From an uncultured Sphingomonadales bacterium (GTDB lineage Bacteria; Pseudomonadota; Alphaproteobacteria; Sphingomonadales; Sphingomonadaceae), in the NCBI GenBank assembly GCA_903893935.1, contig CAITOD010000464.1:1-5334 (forward strand): a stretch of 5,334 nucleotides of DNA, given 5' to 3'. A program made the position numbers and the translations under genes. The notes under the pieces were generated by a model. That model saw only the letters and a program-made list of their open reading frames with translations, was not told where the DNA came from and ran no database searches. Position 1 is the stretch's first letter; each line of letters starts with the position of its first letter. Below are positions 4,384 to 5,334 of the stretch, one piece after another.

Positions 4384-5334
4384 ATGGTTGATCGCCGCAT
4401 TGTCGCCACGACCTTGTTTGGTGCACTCGGCCTTGGCGCGCTTGGGCTTGCGCTGGCCCAGCCGCACCAGCAAGCCGCGGGCGCGCCACCAACCGCGGTG
4501 CGCGCGGTGACGATTGGCCCAAGCAGCGGCCTCGCCGCCGATGCCGGGCAGCGCTTTGCGGCGACGATCCATTATGATCGCGAAGCCAATCTGTCGTTCC
4601 GCGTGCCTGGCCGCATTGCCAGCCTGCCGCCAAGGGTCGGCGACCGCGTCGCGGCGGGCGCGCTTGTCGCGGCGATCGAACCGGCGCTGTTTGCCGCCAC
4701 CGAAAGCGCGCGCGCCGCCGATGCCGCGCATGGCGCGCGCGATGCCGATCGGCTGGCCGGGCTGGTGCGCGAAGGCGCGGTCAGCCCCGCCGATGCCGAT
4801 GCTGCGCGCGATGCCGCGCGCAGCAGTGCCGCAAGCCTGGCGGGCGCGCGCTACGATCTCGCGTCGACCCGGTTGCGCGCACCGTTTGCAGCGCTGGTGC
4901 TGGCGCGCACAGCCGAACAGGGCGAAACCGTGGCACCCGGGCAGACCGTGGTGCGCGTGGCCGATCGCGCCTCGCCCTTGCTCGCGGTGGCCGATGTGCC
5001 CGCCGAAATCGCCGCGCACCTGACGCGCGGACAGGCCGCGCAAGTCTGGGCGGCCGGGGGCGCCAGCCCGGTTGCAGCGCACGTCTGGCGCATTGCCGCC
5101 GGCGCCGATCCGCACAGCGGGCTGGTCGCGGTCGAAGTCCGGCTGGGCGCGCCGCTGGCGCTTGCCAGCGGCAGCCCGGTGGCCGTCGCATTTGCAGGCG
5201 CAGCGCAAACAACCGCACAACAACGCATTCCCGCCGAAGCGCTGATCGACGCCGGCAGCGACATGGCCAGCGTCTGGCTGATCGATCCGTCCGGGCACGC
5301 GCGGCGCCATCAGGTGCGTTTTTTCGGGTTCGAC
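4384..5334 (+). CDS. RND-type efflux periplasmic adaptor (HlyD/AcrA family), 3'-truncated
   Basis: The first 317 residues of a membrane fusion protein; the frame is still open at the window end. Such adaptors bridge an inner-membrane RND pump and an outer-membrane channel. Residues 1-25 form a signal peptide (VDRR, then a hydrophobic Leu/Gly/Ala core and LALA before Gln26). No lipobox Cys is present, so it is not a lipoprotein of the AcrA kind. LSFRVPGRI (70-78) with VGDRVAAGALVA (85-96) is the first half of the lipoyl-like domain. Residues about 101-160 are the Ala/Arg-rich helical hairpin. STRLRAPFAALV (161-172) with GETVAPGQTVVRVAD (180-194) is the second lipoyl half, and the beta-barrel begins near 199. 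The ATG at 4384 has GGGGGAA 8 bases upstream. The pump gene should follow beyond the window. A tetO-like operator array lies directly upstream, so repression by the divergent TetR protein is likely. The substrate is unknown. Confidence 0.9.
   Translation, partial: MVDRRIVATTLFGALGLGALGLALAQPHQQAAGAPPTAVRAVTIGPSSGLAADAGQRFAATIHYDREANLSFRVPGRIASLPPRVGDRVAAGALVAAIEPALFAATESARAADAAHGARDADRLAGLVREGAVSPADADAARDAARSSAASLAGARYDLASTRLRAPFAALVLARTAEQGETVAPGQTVVRVADRASPLLAVADVPAEIAAHLTRGQAAQVWAAGGASPVAAHVWRIAAGADPHSGLVAVEVRLGAPLALASGSPVAVAFAGAAQTTAQQRIPAEALIDAGSDMASVWLIDPSGHARRHQVRFFGFD

Noticed and set aside
4342..5310. 322-residue open frame on the minus strand opposite the efflux adaptor
   Set aside because: Its product is Arg/Gly/Ala-rich without any family motif, and the opposite strand encodes a clear adaptor with signal peptide and Shine-Dalgarno. 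Long antisense frames are common at this GC content.

Overview
The window is a GC-rich stretch of a Gram-negative chromosome, almost entirely coding and without gaps over 100 bases. Codon bias, the gene families and the short spacings suggest an alphaproteobacterium, most likely a sphingomonad (Novosphingobium/Sphingomonas-like). That placement is an inference from style and gene content, since no rRNA or other marker is present.

Layout: bases 1-777 (+) are the C-terminal half of guaA, GMP synthase. Facing it across a 31-base convergent gap is a run of five genes, all on the minus strand and read from about 4260 down to 809. In transcription order they are a TetR-family regulator, ogt (O6-alkylguanine-DNA alkyltransferase), a GFA-fold cysteine-rich zinc protein, a DUF1993 protein and a PLP-dependent aminotransferase resembling arginine:pyruvate transaminase. 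The tetR-ogt gap is 16 bases, ogt and the GFA gene overlap by 4 bases, and the DUF1993-aminotransferase gap is 13 bases. The 88-base gap between the GFA gene and the DUF1993 gene could separate two transcription units. From 4384 (+) to the window end runs the start of an RND-type efflux periplasmic adaptor, divergent from tetR and cut by the window edge.

The most notable part is the 120-base tetR/adaptor divergent region. It carries two perfect tandem copies of the palindrome CTATCATTGATAG, 14 bases apart, and a third near-copy 28 bases further towards tetR. They overlap plausible -35/-10 boxes for both directions. This 13-base core is the same as the core of the Tn10 tetracycline operator tetO1. 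The regulator keeps the main TetR DNA-reading residues (Arg, Gln-Pro, Tyr, His at matching spacing) although its C-terminal half looks unrelated to the tetracycline-binding domain. The simplest reading is a repressor that controls itself, the ogt/GFA genes behind it and the divergent efflux pump, tying export of an unknown compound to repair or detoxification of alkyl/aldehyde damage. The operator layout is seen directly; the regulatory link is inference.

No RNA genes, insertion sequences, CRISPR arrays or phage elements were seen.
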